Source: Blastocatellia bacterium (GTDB taxonomy: Bacteria > Acidobacteriota > Blastocatellia > Pyrinomonadales > Pyrinomonadaceae). Taken from it: a stretch of DNA of 64,000 bases. Below the pieces are notes generated by a model. The model searched no databases. It was not told the origin of the DNA and worked only from the letters and a program-made list of their open reading frames with translations. The DNA lies in assembly GCA_016789265.1 (NCBI GenBank), contig JAEUQK010000010.1, forward strand, positions 62,001-126,000, given 5' to 3'. Each line of letters starts with the position of its first letter. Positions within the stretch are counted from its first letter, which is position 1. Shown one piece after another: positions 1-8,818 of the stretch. The position numbers and the translations under genes are program-made.

Positions 1-5
1 ATTGA

Positions 6-2483
6 CTACATCAAGTTTACCGGATCGATCTCGACGTGATAGCTGCGGAGGTCACCGCCGGAGACCTCGGCTTGTTTTAGGGCGGTTTCGAGGACGCTGC
101 GGATGGCCTTGCGGCTGCCGGATCTTATGATGATCTGAATCCGGTATTCATTTTTCAATCTTGCGATAGATGCTGCGGCGGGGCCGAGGAATCGGCATTC
201 GCCGCCTTTGTTTGCCCGATCGAGTGCGTTCTTGAGTATTTCGGCATTCCGCTTTGCCTTTGCGAGGTCTTGATGCCGGATCAGGATAGACGCAAGCGCG
301 ACAAATGGCGGATATGCCATACGTTCGCGAAAGCGTATCTCGTGGTCGTAAAACTTTTCGTAGTTTTGCTCGACGGCGTACCGCAAAGCGTAATGATCCG
401 GGTGATAGGTCTGTATAAGCACACGTCCGGGCAGATCGCCGCGGCCTGCTCGTCCGGCTACCTGCGTCAACAATTGAAATGTCCGTTCCGCAGATCGAAA
501 ATCCGGCAACCCAAGCCCGATATCCACAGAAATGACCCCGACAAGCGTGACGTTATGAAAATCGTGGCCCTTGGCGAGCATCTGCGTACCGACGAGCATA
601 TCGATCTCGCCGCGGTCGAATGAGAGCAGAGTTCGGTCGATCTCGCCTTTTCGTTTCATCGTGTCGCGGTCTATGCGGGCGATGCGAAGATCGGGAAACT
701 TCTTCTCGAGTATTCCTTCGAGCTGTTCGGTGCCTTGGCCGATAAAATACAGAAACTCGCTCTCGCAGAACGGACAGACAGACGGCGTCTCCGCCGTGTA
801 ATTGCAGTAATGGCAAACGAGCTTGTCCTCGCGTTTGTGATAGGTGAGCGTGATGTCGCAGTTGACGCACCGGAGCGATTCGCCGCAGCTTCGGCAAAGC
901 ACGAACGACGAAAATCCGCGGCGGTTCAGCAGTATCATCGACTGTTCGCCCTTGGAATGTGTTTCGGCGATTGCTTCGAAAAGACGCGGCGAAACAACGA
1001 CATCCTTTCCGGCTCGTCGGAACACATCGCGCATATCGATCAGTTCGGCAGTCGCCATTGGACGTTCGCCAATGCGGCTCTGAAGCTGAAGATACTGATA
1101 TTTGCCGGCCTTTGCGTTGTAGAACGATTCGAGCGACGGCGTGGCAGAGCCGAGTACGACAACACCTCCTGCGTGATTCGCCCGCATTACAGCCAGATCG
1201 CGTGCGCTGTAAAACGGAGCTTCATTCTGGCGATACGACGTATCGTGCTCTTCGTCGATGATAACGATCCCGAGATTATCTACCGGCGCAAAGATCGCGG
1301 AACGTGTTCCTATTACGATGCGTGCATCGCCCGAACGGATCCGCCGCCATTCGTCATAGCGTTCGCCGGGTGAGAGATTTGAATGAAGGATCGCAACGGC
1401 ACTGCCAAAAACGCCGCGAAGGCGACGCGAGAAGATCGGCGTCAGAGCGATCTCAGGCACGAGCATCATTGAACCTTTGCCTTGCAGCAACGCTTCGTGC
1501 ATCGCCCTAATGTAAACCTCGGTCTTGCCGCTGCCGGTAACGCCGTGCAGCAAAAACGCATTGTATTCATCGCTTTTCAGGCCTCTCGTCAGCTCCGATA
1601 AAACAAACGATTGTTCGGCTGTCAGCTTCAGATCGCCGGGGCCGGGAATTATTGCGTTCTCGAGCGGATCGCGAAAGACCTCCTGTACATAAATTTCGAG
1701 CAAACCTCGTTTTGCCAGGGTATTGATGGGCGAAGCACCGATTTCCGCCTTTTCCAGAAGATCTGTAAAGAGCATTTCACCGCCGTTCGCGGCAAGCGTT
1801 TCTAGCAGTTTCGCTTGCGGTTCGGTCAGCGGTTTACCGTTGTCTATTTCAGCGATAAGCCTTACAGCCTTTCGGCGCTTAGGCCGCACCGATCCTTCGG
1901 ACGTGCGCACGCGTGTGGAGACGAAATTGAGATTTGCCAACTCGCGGACTGAGCGTTTTGCACTGCTTTCGCCAAACTCAGCAGAGAGATCGCGAACCGA
2001 AACTTCATCGTCGTCGGCAATGCGTTCGAGGGTCTTCCATCTCTGAGCCTTTTTGTCCTTGTTCTGTCTAAGCTCATCGCGGCCTTTCTCGGTGATCGAG
2101 ACCATCTGCTCGACGGCAGCGTTAATGCCCGCCGGAAGCGATGCCTTGAGCATCTCGCCCCACGAGGCCGCATAATACTCAGCAGCCCATCGGGTAAGCC
2201 AGAGGATCTCGTCGGTAAAAAGCGGTTCGTCGTCGATCAGTTCGATGACGTCCTTGATCGATGACGGGTCGAACTCGAGACTCGGCTTCAGTTCGGAAGG
2301 GAAATTGACCGCATAACCGGTCAGCGTCCGCTTGCCGAAAGGAACCAAAACGCGCGAGCCTATCTTCACCAGGCCTGCCATCCGGGCAGGCATTCGGTAA
2401 GTGAAATTCTTTCTCACGGGAACCGGCAAAGCGACCTCCACAAATCGGTCGTCTTTCTGAATTTGTTCTTTGAGACCGCGCAT
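6..2483 (-). CDS. priA: Primosomal protein N' (replication restart helicase PriA)
   Basis: PriA is a 3'-to-5' DEAH-type helicase that recognises abandoned replication forks and starts primosome reassembly. The 825-aa product has the full architecture: an N-terminal fork-binding domain (first ~110 residues, with VLVPFGKRTLTGYAV), a winged-helix region, Walker A GVTGSGKT at about 314-321, DEEH at about 410-413, a zinc-binding insertion with paired cysteines (CRSCGESLRC, CVNC, CHYC, CPFC) at roughly 530-575, and a helicase C-lobe with QVAGRAGRGD. Length is slightly above the usual ~730 aa because of extra linker sequence before the helicase core. It is divergent from the small membrane-anchored gene at 2558, with 74 bases between the starts. 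The ATG at 2483 is the only start that keeps the whole N-terminal domain. Confidence 0.97.
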   Translation of the reverse strand: MRGLKEQIQKDDRFVEVALPVPVRKNFTYRMPARMAGLVKIGSRVLVPFGKRTLTGYAVNFPSELKPSLEFDPSSIKDVIELIDDEPLFTDEILWLTRWAAEYYAASWGEMLKASLPAGINAAVEQMVSITEKGRDELRQNKDKKAQRWKTLERIADDDEVSVRDLSAEFGESSAKRSVRELANLNFVSTRVRTSEGSVRPKRRKAVRLIAEIDNGKPLTEPQAKLLETLAANGGEMLFTDLLEKAEIGASPINTLAKRGLLEIYVQEVFRDPLENAIIPGPGDLKLTAEQSFVLSELTRGLKSDEYNAFLLHGVTGSGKTEVYIRAMHEALLQGKGSMMLVPEIALTPIFSRRLRGVFGSAVAILHSNLSPGERYDEWRRIRSGDARIVIGTRSAIFAPVDNLGIVIIDEEHDTSYRQNEAPFYSARDLAVMRANHAGGVVVLGSATPSLESFYNAKAGKYQYLQLQSRIGERPMATAELIDMRDVFRRAGKDVVVSPRLFEAIAETHSKGEQSMILLNRRGFSSFVLCRSCGESLRCVNCDITLTYHKREDKLVCHYCNYTAETPSVCPFCESEFLYFIGQGTEQLEGILEKKFPDLRIARIDRDTMKRKGEIDRTLLSFDRGEIDMLVGTQMLAKGHDFHNVTLVGVISVDIGLGLPDFRSAERTFQLLTQVAGRAGRGDLPGRVLIQTYHPDHYALRYAVEQNYEKFYDHEIRFRERMAYPPFVALASILIRHQDLAKAKRNAEILKNALDRANKGGECRFLGPAAASIARLKNEYRIQIIIRSGSRKAIRSVLETALKQAEVSGGDLRSYHVEIDPVNLM

Positions 2484-2557
2484 TTCGGCGTTGATATGTC
2501 CTGATGATAACCTAAGGGAACTTACAGCCGAAAACGGGCGTCTAATGGACGGAAATT

Positions 2558-3070
2558 ATGGACACGCTGTTCGAAAAGGAACCCAAGAAAGGGATCAATA
2601 AAACGTATCTTGTCGGCGGGCTGATCGGCCTGGTCGTGGTTGCGGCGGTTATTGCGGCGGCGATGCTGCTTCAAGGGAAATCAATGGATGAACAAAAGCA
2701 GGATGTCCTTGCAGACGCTCTCCGCGAAGGCTCGCCGCAATTCGAGGAGGTAACCAAGGACATCATCATCGCTACGGGCGACAATACCGTCGAGTCGCCG
2801 AACGCCTTCGGTTACATCTCGATGTTCATCACGGGAAAGATCCGCAACAAAGGAACCCGAAACATCAACGGGCTTGAAGTCAAAGTCGCGGTGGTTGACC
2901 AATTTGATCAAACGCTGAAAGAAAAGCGTGTTTTGGTGGTGCCGACTCAGGTGCAGTTGCTCGGACCCGGCGAATCGATCCCGATCACGCTTGCCATTGA
3001 CGGCTTTGAGAAGAAGGACGACCGCGCAAATATCCGCTGGAAAGTGACCGCGATACGGGTTGCCCAGTAA
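2558..3070 (+). CDS. Membrane-anchored protein with FxLYD/DUF2393-like extracytoplasmic domain
   Basis: This is a 170-aa protein with a short cytoplasmic N-terminus (MDTLFEKEPKKG), one strong membrane segment at about 18-40 (VGGLIGLVVVAAVIAAAML), and an exported beta-rich domain. The domain carries ITGKIRNKGTRNINGLEVKVAV and a later LGPGESIPITLAI. This alternation resembles the FxLYD/DUF2393 class of immunoglobulin-like envelope domains, in which a conserved G-x-I-x-N element precedes a strand describing change relative to a parent term. The function is unknown. It sits alone between the divergent priA and the convergent ABC ATPase (9-base gap). The assignment to that domain class is by sequence pattern only. 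Confidence 0.8.
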   Translation: MDTLFEKEPKKGINKTYLVGGLIGLVVVAAVIAAAMLLQGKSMDEQKQDVLADALREGSPQFEEVTKDIIIATGDNTVESPNAFGYISMFITGKIRNKGTRNINGLEVKVAVVDQFDQTLKEKRVLVVPTQVQLLGPGESIPITLAIDGFEKKDDRANIRWKVTAIRVAQ

Positions 3071-3078
3071 TTCGGCAA

Positions 3079-4032
3079 TTAGGCGGTTTCCTGAACGAAC
3101 AACTCTTCGAGAGACTGTTTTACAATATTGACCGATATCAGTCTGCCGCCCAGTTTTCTTGCGGCGGCAAGCACTTTATCGACATCGTTTTCGTCGATCA
3201 CCTTCACAGTGACGCCGGACGGGTGTTCCTCGATTGCCATTCCTGCGATTCCCGATAAAGAATTTTCCAGTTCATTCTTTGAGATCGATTTCATTATTAT
3301 CTCAAAGGTTCGCTCCCGGCCCTCTGCAACAAGAAGTTCGTCAAGTTTTCCGGTTGCCGCAAGCTTTCCTTTTCTCAGGATCGCTACTTCATCGCAAAGA
3401 GCCTCAACGTCGGACAGAATGTGAGTAGACATGAAGACGGTCGTGCCGTTTGACCGGAGATCGGCGATCAACTCGCGGATCTCGCGCCGGCCGATCGGGT
3501 CGAGTCCGCTCATAGGTTCGTCCATGAACACGACTTCCGGTCCGTTAATGATCGACTGGGCGATGCTGACGCGCTGGAGCATTCCCTTTGAAAATTTTCG
3601 AAGCTGTTTGTTCCAGTCCTTTTCGTCCAGCCCGACCTTTGTCAGGAGTCCGTCAATGTGTGCCTTGCTCTTGCTTCGGTCGTGTCCGAAAAGATCGGCG
3701 AAATAGGCGAGCAATTCCCGCGGCGTTAGATAATCGTAAAAATAGGGGTTTTCCGGCGAATAGCCGATACGGCGGTGCATATCGACCTCGGAAATGTCGC
3801 GGCCGAGGATCTTTGCCGACCCGGAAGTCGGAAAGAGAAGCGTCATCAGGATCTTAATGGTAGTTGTCTTTCCCGCGCCATTACCGCCGAGAAAGCCGAA
3901 GATCTGGCCCGGGCCGACCTCAAGCGAAACCCCGTCGAGAGCTAGCGTCTTTTTCTTTTTCCAAAATCCGGTCTCGTACTCTTTCGACAGGTTCTCGATC
4001 TCGATGATGTTGGTCATATCGGTTTTGATCAC
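3079..4032 (-). CDS. ABC transporter ATP-binding protein (ABC-2 / gliding-type exporter)
   Basis: This 317-aa ATPase belongs to the CcmA/GldA-like class that drives ABC-2 permeases. Visible motifs are Walker A GGNGAGKT, a Q-loop region, the signature FSKGMLQR (a variant of LSGGQ typical of this class), Walker B VVFMDEP and the switch histidine in MSTHIL. The C-terminal ~80 residues form the small extra domain common in this family. It is the third gene of a three-gene minus-strand operon (permease 5767-4967, TPR protein 4964-4029, this gene). Its start overlaps the TPR stop by 4 bases, indicating translational coupling. The substrate cannot be read from sequence. The ORF starts MIKTDMTNIIEIENLSKEY; the second Met (six codons in) is an equally good start. 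Confidence 0.93.
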   Translation of the reverse strand: MIKTDMTNIIEIENLSKEYETGFWKKKKTLALDGVSLEVGPGQIFGFLGGNGAGKTTTIKILMTLLFPTSGSAKILGRDISEVDMHRRIGYSPENPYFYDYLTPRELLAYFADLFGHDRSKSKAHIDGLLTKVGLDEKDWNKQLRKFSKGMLQRVSIAQSIINGPEVVFMDEPMSGLDPIGRREIRELIADLRSNGTTVFMSTHILSDVEALCDEVAILRKGKLAATGKLDELLVAEGRERTFEIIMKSISKNELENSLSGIAGMAIEEHPSGVTVKVIDENDVDKVLAAARKLGGRLISVNIVKQSLEELFVQETA

Positions 4033-4964
4033 TTCAGCGGCTTAGGGATCTTAGAATCTTCCCGCAGCGATATCGTGCAGGTCTCAGGGTCGAATTTGTA
4101 CGGCACTCCGGTCGGGTCGACAAGCGAACCCGATCGGTCAATGCGAAGATCGCGTCCTTGCGGCAGTTGGACTGAGCGAAGCTGGGGTAAGGCCGCGTTG
4201 ATATTCGGAACGCATTTTCCGTTTGAGTTCCTCAACCCTGCGAGGACTTCGTTCACCGCCTCGGTCTCCTCGAGGGAATCGATCTCGAATAGGCGAAGCT
4301 GGGCGTTTCGTTTGCTTTGTTCGTCCTCTGCTTCCGCGAGCATCTGGCTGTACATCGCCCGTGCCGTATCCCGGCTCCCTCCTTTCGTTTTCATCGCTGC
4401 CGCCATCTCGCGCATAAATGGCGGTGCCCCCGCGATCATTGACCCGCGATCGTAAGTTTCCGCGGCCTTCTCGTAGTTGCGTTCGTGCCAGTAGATGTAT
4501 CCGAGATACTGGTAGAGCCGCCATTTTTCGGGGTTTGCCGCAATACCTTTCTCGGTCAACTCGATCGCCTTTTGCGGATCGATCGCAGGCAGGACGATGG
4601 CACCATACGAATATGCAGCATAGAATTTTGGGTCGAGGTCGGTCGCGTTGTCGAGATATGGATAAAGCAGACGAGGATTCAACGACCGAAGATCATCGAT
4701 ATTTATATCGGTTTCTTTGTTTTCAACGATCTTTTTTCCAATGTATTGAAGCGAGAGTATCCAGTACCAATCAGCGATAAGTCCTTCCGACCCGAGAGCG
4801 TAGCCTTTGAGCCGCTTGCCCTGCATCGACAGATCGGAATCTTCGTAGCTTTTCGGAAGTTGCGGACGGTTCTTTTCAAGGAAACCGCTCAACGCAAAGA
4901 CGGCCGCTAAAGCAGCCGTGACGACCAGTGCAGGAATTGCTAATTGTCTGTGCGCGTGAGCCAT
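4029..4964 (-). CDS. Membrane-anchored TPR-repeat protein in ABC exporter operon
   Basis: This 311-aa protein has an N-terminal membrane anchor (ALVVTAALAAVFALSGFL, about 12-30) followed by a helical tetratricopeptide-type region. TPR-like pairs include PEKWRLYQYLGYIYW and NYEKAAETYDRGSMI. It lies between the permease (2-base gap) and the ATPase (4-base overlap), so all three products are probably made together. A TPR anchor inserted in an ABC-2 operon suggests a scaffold or substrate-docking subunit on the periplasmic face. That role is inferred. No enzyme motif is visible. Confidence 0.85.
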   Translation of the reverse strand: MAHAHRQLAIPALVVTAALAAVFALSGFLEKNRPQLPKSYEDSDLSMQGKRLKGYALGSEGLIADWYWILSLQYIGKKIVENKETDINIDDLRSLNPRLLYPYLDNATDLDPKFYAAYSYGAIVLPAIDPQKAIELTEKGIAANPEKWRLYQYLGYIYWHERNYEKAAETYDRGSMIAGAPPFMREMAAAMKTKGGSRDTARAMYSQMLAEAEDEQSKRNAQLRLFEIDSLEETEAVNEVLAGLRNSNGKCVPNINAALPQLRSVQLPQGRDLRIDRSGSLVDPTGVPYKFDPETCTISLREDSKIPKPLK

Positions 4965-4966
4965 TC

Positions 4967-5767
4967 CTATTTAAAGTTTCTGCGGCTGAAGATCACAACG
5001 GTCAACGAAAGCAATACCGCGACATATGCACCAGCGTAAAGTGCGCCGCCGGCGATCATTTGTGCATTTGCGACCATGCCGTTCGCAGCTTCGGTTCGAA
5101 AGCTAAAAAGCGATAGGTTGGGGAGCAGGTAATAGATCGACGTAAGGACGACGCTTGTTACGGCCGAACCGAGACTTTCGCCAAGGTCGCGGAGCGACGA
5201 GCTCAAATGACCGATCAGGAAAACGAAAAACGTTAGCAGAGCGGAAAGTGCGGGTGATGAGAATGACGAAAACAAGATCGCTACACCAATGACGATCAGG
5301 AGTTCTAAATAGATCAGCGAGACCGCCCCCATCGCTGCCGATATCAGCGAACCGCCGCCGACATATAGCAGTGCCAGCGCGACGCCAATTGCCATCACTA
5401 GCGTATTAACAAGCAGCGTAAGCGATAGCCCGAGATACTTTCCGACGATGAACTCGCCGCGGCGGACCGGTTTTGCGAAGATAGCGTAAACGGTCTTCTT
5501 TTCGATCTCTTTTGATACTAAACCGACGCCGACAAATATTGAGATGAAAACGCCGAACAGCAGGATGGCGTTCGTCCCAAGATTCACGATCGTTCTCGCT
5601 TCCTGGCCGTCCGTGAGTTCGCCGAGCAGCACCGCGCAGGCTGTGATCAACAAAACGAACAACACTAGGTTGTAAAGTATTCTGTCGCGAATGGCCTCGC
5701 GAAACGTGTTTCGTGCGATCGAAAATATTCTGGAAAACAGACTACTCTTATCGGTCGAGTCGCTCAT
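4967..5767 (-). CDS. ABC-2 type transporter permease
   Basis: This 266-aa integral membrane protein has about six hydrophobic segments. The first loop carries the ABC-2-type motif IARNTFREAIRDRILYNL, followed by EKKTVYAIFAKPVRRGEFIVGKYLG, the hallmark of NosY/ABC-2 permeases. It is the promoter-proximal gene of the operon with the TPR protein and the ATPase downstream. Functionally it should form the channel, working with the ATPase at 3079-4032. The substrate is unknown; families with this layout export lipids, polysaccharide or peptides, or act in gliding. Confidence 0.92.
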   Translation of the reverse strand: MSDSTDKSSLFSRIFSIARNTFREAIRDRILYNLVLFVLLITACAVLLGELTDGQEARTIVNLGTNAILLFGVFISIFVGVGLVSKEIEKKTVYAIFAKPVRRGEFIVGKYLGLSLTLLVNTLVMAIGVALALLYVGGGSLISAAMGAVSLIYLELLIVIGVAILFSSFSSPALSALLTFFVFLIGHLSSSLRDLGESLGSAVTSVVLTSIYYLLPNLSLFSFRTEAANGMVANAQMIAGGALYAGAYVAVLLSLTVVIFSRRNFK

Positions 5768-5859
5768 TGTCAGATGGATTTAGCTGGATCGCTGTGCCGG
5801 GCGGAAAACGCCTGAACAGATTCTAGCACAATTTCAAAGATAGATACGTCGCTTGCTAT

Positions 5860-7854
5860 TTATTCCGAAGCTTTTGCAGGCCCCATCGTCTCGTTGAGAT
5901 ACATGTAGATAGCGTTTGCCGGTACGAGTTCTGCCGGCTCTGCGATCTGAGGGTCACTCTTGGACCGCTGGTAGGCCTCTTTGCTTCCGAGTTTCACAAG
6001 CCAGTACCATCCGTTTGCTTGCCTAAGATCCATTTCGCGGGCAATTCGAAATTCGTTCTCTGCTTCCGTTTCTCGTCCAAGATCCTCAAGGAATACGACC
6101 AATCTCGCACGCAAAAACTGTGACCTTGGAAAAACCCGTATGCCATCTCGAAGGGATCGTTCAGCCCCGGCAATGTCCCCGGCTGATTGACGCGCCAGCG
6201 CCATCGAGGAATAGGTTATGTTCGCCCCGGCACCGAAACGTGCGGCAAGATCAAACTGTTCGGCCGCCCGGTAGAATTGTTCAGCCCTTGCTAGAGCGAC
6301 TCCATAGGCATAGTGGCCGCCGGCATTGTCCGGGAAGAAACGCAGTGCATTAGTGAACGCGGGTTCGGATTCGGCCAATGACGAACGCCGCTCTGCGACG
6401 ACAATTAAGGCGTTGCTTAGGGCGATCGCAACTGAAACGAAAAGCAAACCGGCTGCGGAAAATACCCCTAATGCGAACACGAACCTAGGGCTATCTGCCC
6501 TATTATGGCCGTTCAGGACTGGTATCGCTATTCGCTTATCGAGCTTGACCAATTCATACATCGCAACGGCCGTCATCGCAAAAAAGACAAGCCCATTCTG
6601 CATCGCACGAAACGAGAATGACGTGAACAGGGAACTTACTCCAAACGCGGCCATTCCCGCCACCGATGCTATAAGCACGGGGGAAACGCCTCCGCGATGC
6701 CTAACGAGTGCACGTATCATTAGAAAGCCGAACAAACCGAAAACCGCGGCAAATGATCCTAAGCCGATAAAGCCAAGTTCCGCAGCGATCTGCAGGTATT
6801 CATTGTGTGCCCGTTCAAAAAGATAATCCTCGCCGATCGCCGTGTCCTGGTCATTTGGATTTTTAGCAGCATATTCTGCTCGTCCTTCGTTGAATGAGTT
6901 TCCGAAATTGTCTGCGCCGACTCCAAGGAACGGCCTGTGGCGGATCATGTCTGCCGCGACCTTCCACGTAAACACGCGCATCGAAGATGTCGATCTGGTC
7001 TGGTCAGCGGTTCCGGAGATGTATTGGATCGTCGATGGTACCGATGAAAAGTAAGTAAATGCAGCCTGTGTCCCGACGGTCAATAGAAGCCAGGCGGCGA
7101 AAATGATCGCAAGCGGCCGCCGAAATGACCTTCCTGAGAATATCAGAGTCGCCGCAAACAGCAGTACAAAACCGATGACCCCGGCGATGAACGCGGCTTT
7201 GCTTAACGAGAGCATCGCCGTGATCCAAGACAAGGCAGCGGCGGCCCAAATTACCGGGTTCTTGTTTTTACCCTTGAAAAGGAGCAGAGCCCAAAGGAGC
7301 GGCGATAAGGTGATCAGCAACTCCGCATACTTCGCCCATCTTATACGAAGCGTCCCCTCTGAAACCGAAAAGTCACTGATCGTGTCGTAGTCGATCAAAC
7401 AGAGAACTCCCAAAACGATAGCGACCATGACAGCTACGTCAGAGACCATCTTATGCCCGGACGAGATCAATAGTGATAGGAAGACGATCAGCGTCGTCAG
7501 ATATACTGCCCACACGAATGTGTGATGTATCGCCGGCCCTTTGGCAACTGACCAAAATATTGAAAGGCCGCTCAATGCAGCAAACAGCAAAAGAAAACGA
7601 AAGAAAATGTAAATGCCGCTCGAAGATCTGAGCGATCTTAAGCCGGCTTCAAGATCGACTCGCCCGAAAACCAATCCGTACATCAGCAAAGCCGAAGAAA
7701 GGAGTTCGATTCTCCATGGCGGGGCCGTGATCAATGAAGGCCGCGGTAGTTCGATCAGAGGAAAGATCAGAACGAGAGCAAGTACTGCTGGTAGCCAAGA
7801 ACCGTAGAGCGGTCCTTTCCAGGGGTTTTGTTGTGTCGAAACACTCTGATCCAT
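5860..7854 (-). CDS. O-antigen ligase/polymerase family protein with C-terminal TPR
   Basis: This 664-aa protein has 10-12 membrane segments in its first ~450 residues and a soluble TPR-like C-terminus (DNAGGHYAYGVALARAEQFYRAAEQFDLAA). The large periplasmic loop contains PFLGVGADNFGNSF and AHNEYLQIAAELGFIGL, the pattern that defines the Wzy_C/WaaL superfamily, which transfers or polymerises undecaprenyl-linked glycans. Its position directly downstream of two pilin genes makes a pilin-glycosylating oligosaccharyltransferase (PglL/TfpW/PilO type) a reasonable alternative to an O-antigen ligase. The TPR tail is compatible with a protein acceptor. The choice between them is inference. Confidence 0.88.
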   Translation of the reverse strand: MDQSVSTQQNPWKGPLYGSWLPAVLALVLIFPLIELPRPSLITAPPWRIELLSSALLMYGLVFGRVDLEAGLRSLRSSSGIYIFFRFLLLFAALSGLSIFWSVAKGPAIHHTFVWAVYLTTLIVFLSLLISSGHKMVSDVAVMVAIVLGVLCLIDYDTISDFSVSEGTLRIRWAKYAELLITLSPLLWALLLFKGKNKNPVIWAAAALSWITAMLSLSKAAFIAGVIGFVLLFAATLIFSGRSFRRPLAIIFAAWLLLTVGTQAAFTYFSSVPSTIQYISGTADQTRSTSSMRVFTWKVAADMIRHRPFLGVGADNFGNSFNEGRAEYAAKNPNDQDTAIGEDYLFERAHNEYLQIAAELGFIGLGSFAAVFGLFGFLMIRALVRHRGGVSPVLIASVAGMAAFGVSSLFTSFSFRAMQNGLVFFAMTAVAMYELVKLDKRIAIPVLNGHNRADSPRFVFALGVFSAAGLLFVSVAIALSNALIVVAERRSSLAESEPAFTNALRFFPDNAGGHYAYGVALARAEQFYRAAEQFDLAARFGAGANITYSSMALARQSAGDIAGAERSLRDGIRVFPRSQFLRARLVVFLEDLGRETEAENEFRIAREMDLRQANGWYWLVKLGSKEAYQRSKSDPQIAEPAELVPANAIYMYLNETMGPAKASE

Positions 7855-7958
7855 TTCTTTTATTAGTTGTCAGCAACCTGGGCTTTATTCGGCGATGTTT
7901 TTCGCGGCACGAGAACTAGTATATGGTGACGGAGTTTCGAAACAAGCGTTGGAAATAG

Positions 7959-7989
7959 AAAAAGAGCGGGAAACCGAGGCTTCCCGCTC
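7959..7989 (-). terminator. Intrinsic terminator after pilin gene
   Basis: On the minus strand GAGCGGGAA pairs perfectly with TTCCCGCTC across an 8-base loop and is followed by TTTTTC. It lies 24 bases past the stop of the 8013-8516 pilin gene and separates it from the O-antigen-ligase gene. Confidence 0.85.
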
Positions 7990-8012
7990 CGTTCTTGTGA
8001 CTAGGTCACGAA

Positions 8013-8516
8013 CTAGTTAGCAAGCGGCGTACCGTTGCCGATCGACGTTGCATCGTAATGCGTGGTCAAGGAGCCGGCTTCTGCGACGATAACACCAGCG
8101 GTAGCGATACCGAAGCGGCGTGTACCGGTCTGCGTCAAACCAGAACCTGAGGTCGGGATAGCTGAGAAGTAAAACGTTGCAGGCTCAGTTGTCGAAGCAA
8201 CCGTGCGGTCACCTTGGAAAGCGTAGCCGCTCTTGTTGCCCGATGCCAACACGCTGTCAACCAAGTTTACGCTAGCCATGGCAACCATGCCCGTCGTTCC
8301 AGGCGTTCCCGCGGTACCTGCGAACTGTCCGTTACCCGAAGTAGCGGCATACGTCATCTGTGCTCCGTGCAGTGTACGCAAGGAGGAAATGGCTGAACCT
8401 TCGTTAGCCGAGCGGCGGGCCGCCAGCAGGTTCGGAATAGCGATCGCTGCGATGATACCGATGATGACCACGACGATCAAAAGTTCGATGAGTGAGAAAC
8501 CTTTCTGATTTTTCAT
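8013..8516 (-). CDS. pilA: Type IV major pilin-like protein (PilA family)
   Basis: This is a 167-aa prepilin. The leader MKNQKG is cut before F7 (KG|FSLIELLIVVVIIGIIAAI). Glu at mature position 5 and the long N-terminal assembly helix are present. The remainder is a glycine/threonine/serine-rich globular domain. The short leader and high quality of the class III signal suggest a major, not minor, pilin. It is ~60% similar by eye to the 8819-9334 pilin, with a shared TYAATSGNGxFAG block, so the two are tandem paralogs. A sigma-54 promoter lies 68-84 bases upstream, and a strong terminator follows. PilR/PilS homologs upstream are the likely regulators. Confidence 0.95.
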   Translation of the reverse strand: MKNQKGFSLIELLIVVVIIGIIAAIAIPNLLAARRSANEGSAISSLRTLHGAQMTYAATSGNGQFAGTAGTPGTTGMVAMASVNLVDSVLASGNKSGYAFQGDRTVASTTEPATFYFSAIPTSGSGLTQTGTRRFGIATAGVIVAEAGSLTTHYDATSIGNGTPLAN

Positions 8517-8583
8517 TTCTAATTCACAATCTCCTAAAGTTTGTATAAGTCTTCGTCTACCTTTCCCAGGCGACTAAGACTAA

Positions 8584-8600
8584 TACAAGACTCGTGCCAA
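8584..8600 (-). promoter_or_regulatory. Sigma-54 (-24/-12) promoter of pilin gene
   Basis: The minus strand reads TTGGCACGAGTCTTGTA: a perfect TGGCAC -24 block, a 5-base spacer and TTGTA as the -12 block. This gives the GG-N10-GT spacing of sigma-54 promoters. A start ~12 bases downstream would leave a leader of ~55 bases before the ATG at 8516. Two sigma-54 activator genes lie in the window, one of them 1 kb upstream. Confidence 0.7.
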
Positions 8601-8782
8601 ACTTGTTGTACAATAGAATGTCCTATCTAACTGTTAGAAATAGGTGACTTGGGGGGACACTAATCGGTTGGCAATGTTATCGGGATCCGGCTTGGTCCGG
8701 CTTTGATTACAGTTTTTGGTAACGATTCGATGACAAAAAATGTCAATCTCGATCGGTTTAGGTCAGATTGAATGAAACAAAT

Positions 8783-8804
8783 GGGCAGCCGAGGATGGCT
8801 GCCC
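8783..8804 (-). terminator. Intrinsic terminator after second pilin gene
   Basis: GGGCAGCC pairs with GGCTGCCC across a 6-base loop. On the minus strand the stem is followed by ATTTGTTTC. It sits 15 bases after the stop of the 8819-9334 pilin gene. Confidence 0.75.
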
Positions 8805-8818
8805 GTTTTGATCTATTT

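Larger units (their letters stand above)
8517..8818. other. Intergenic region between the two pilins
   Basis: About 300 bases hold the sigma-54 promoter for the downstream pilin (8584-8600) and the terminator of the upstream pilin (8783-8804). I see no further ORF or RNA. The stretch around 8640-8760 is rich in A/T and could hold activator sites, but I cannot identify a specific repeat. Confidence 0.6.

Noticed and set aside
735..1373. 212-codon plus-strand frame inside priA
   Set aside because: It runs antisense through the priA helicase core; no domain is recognisable and the other strand is clearly coding.
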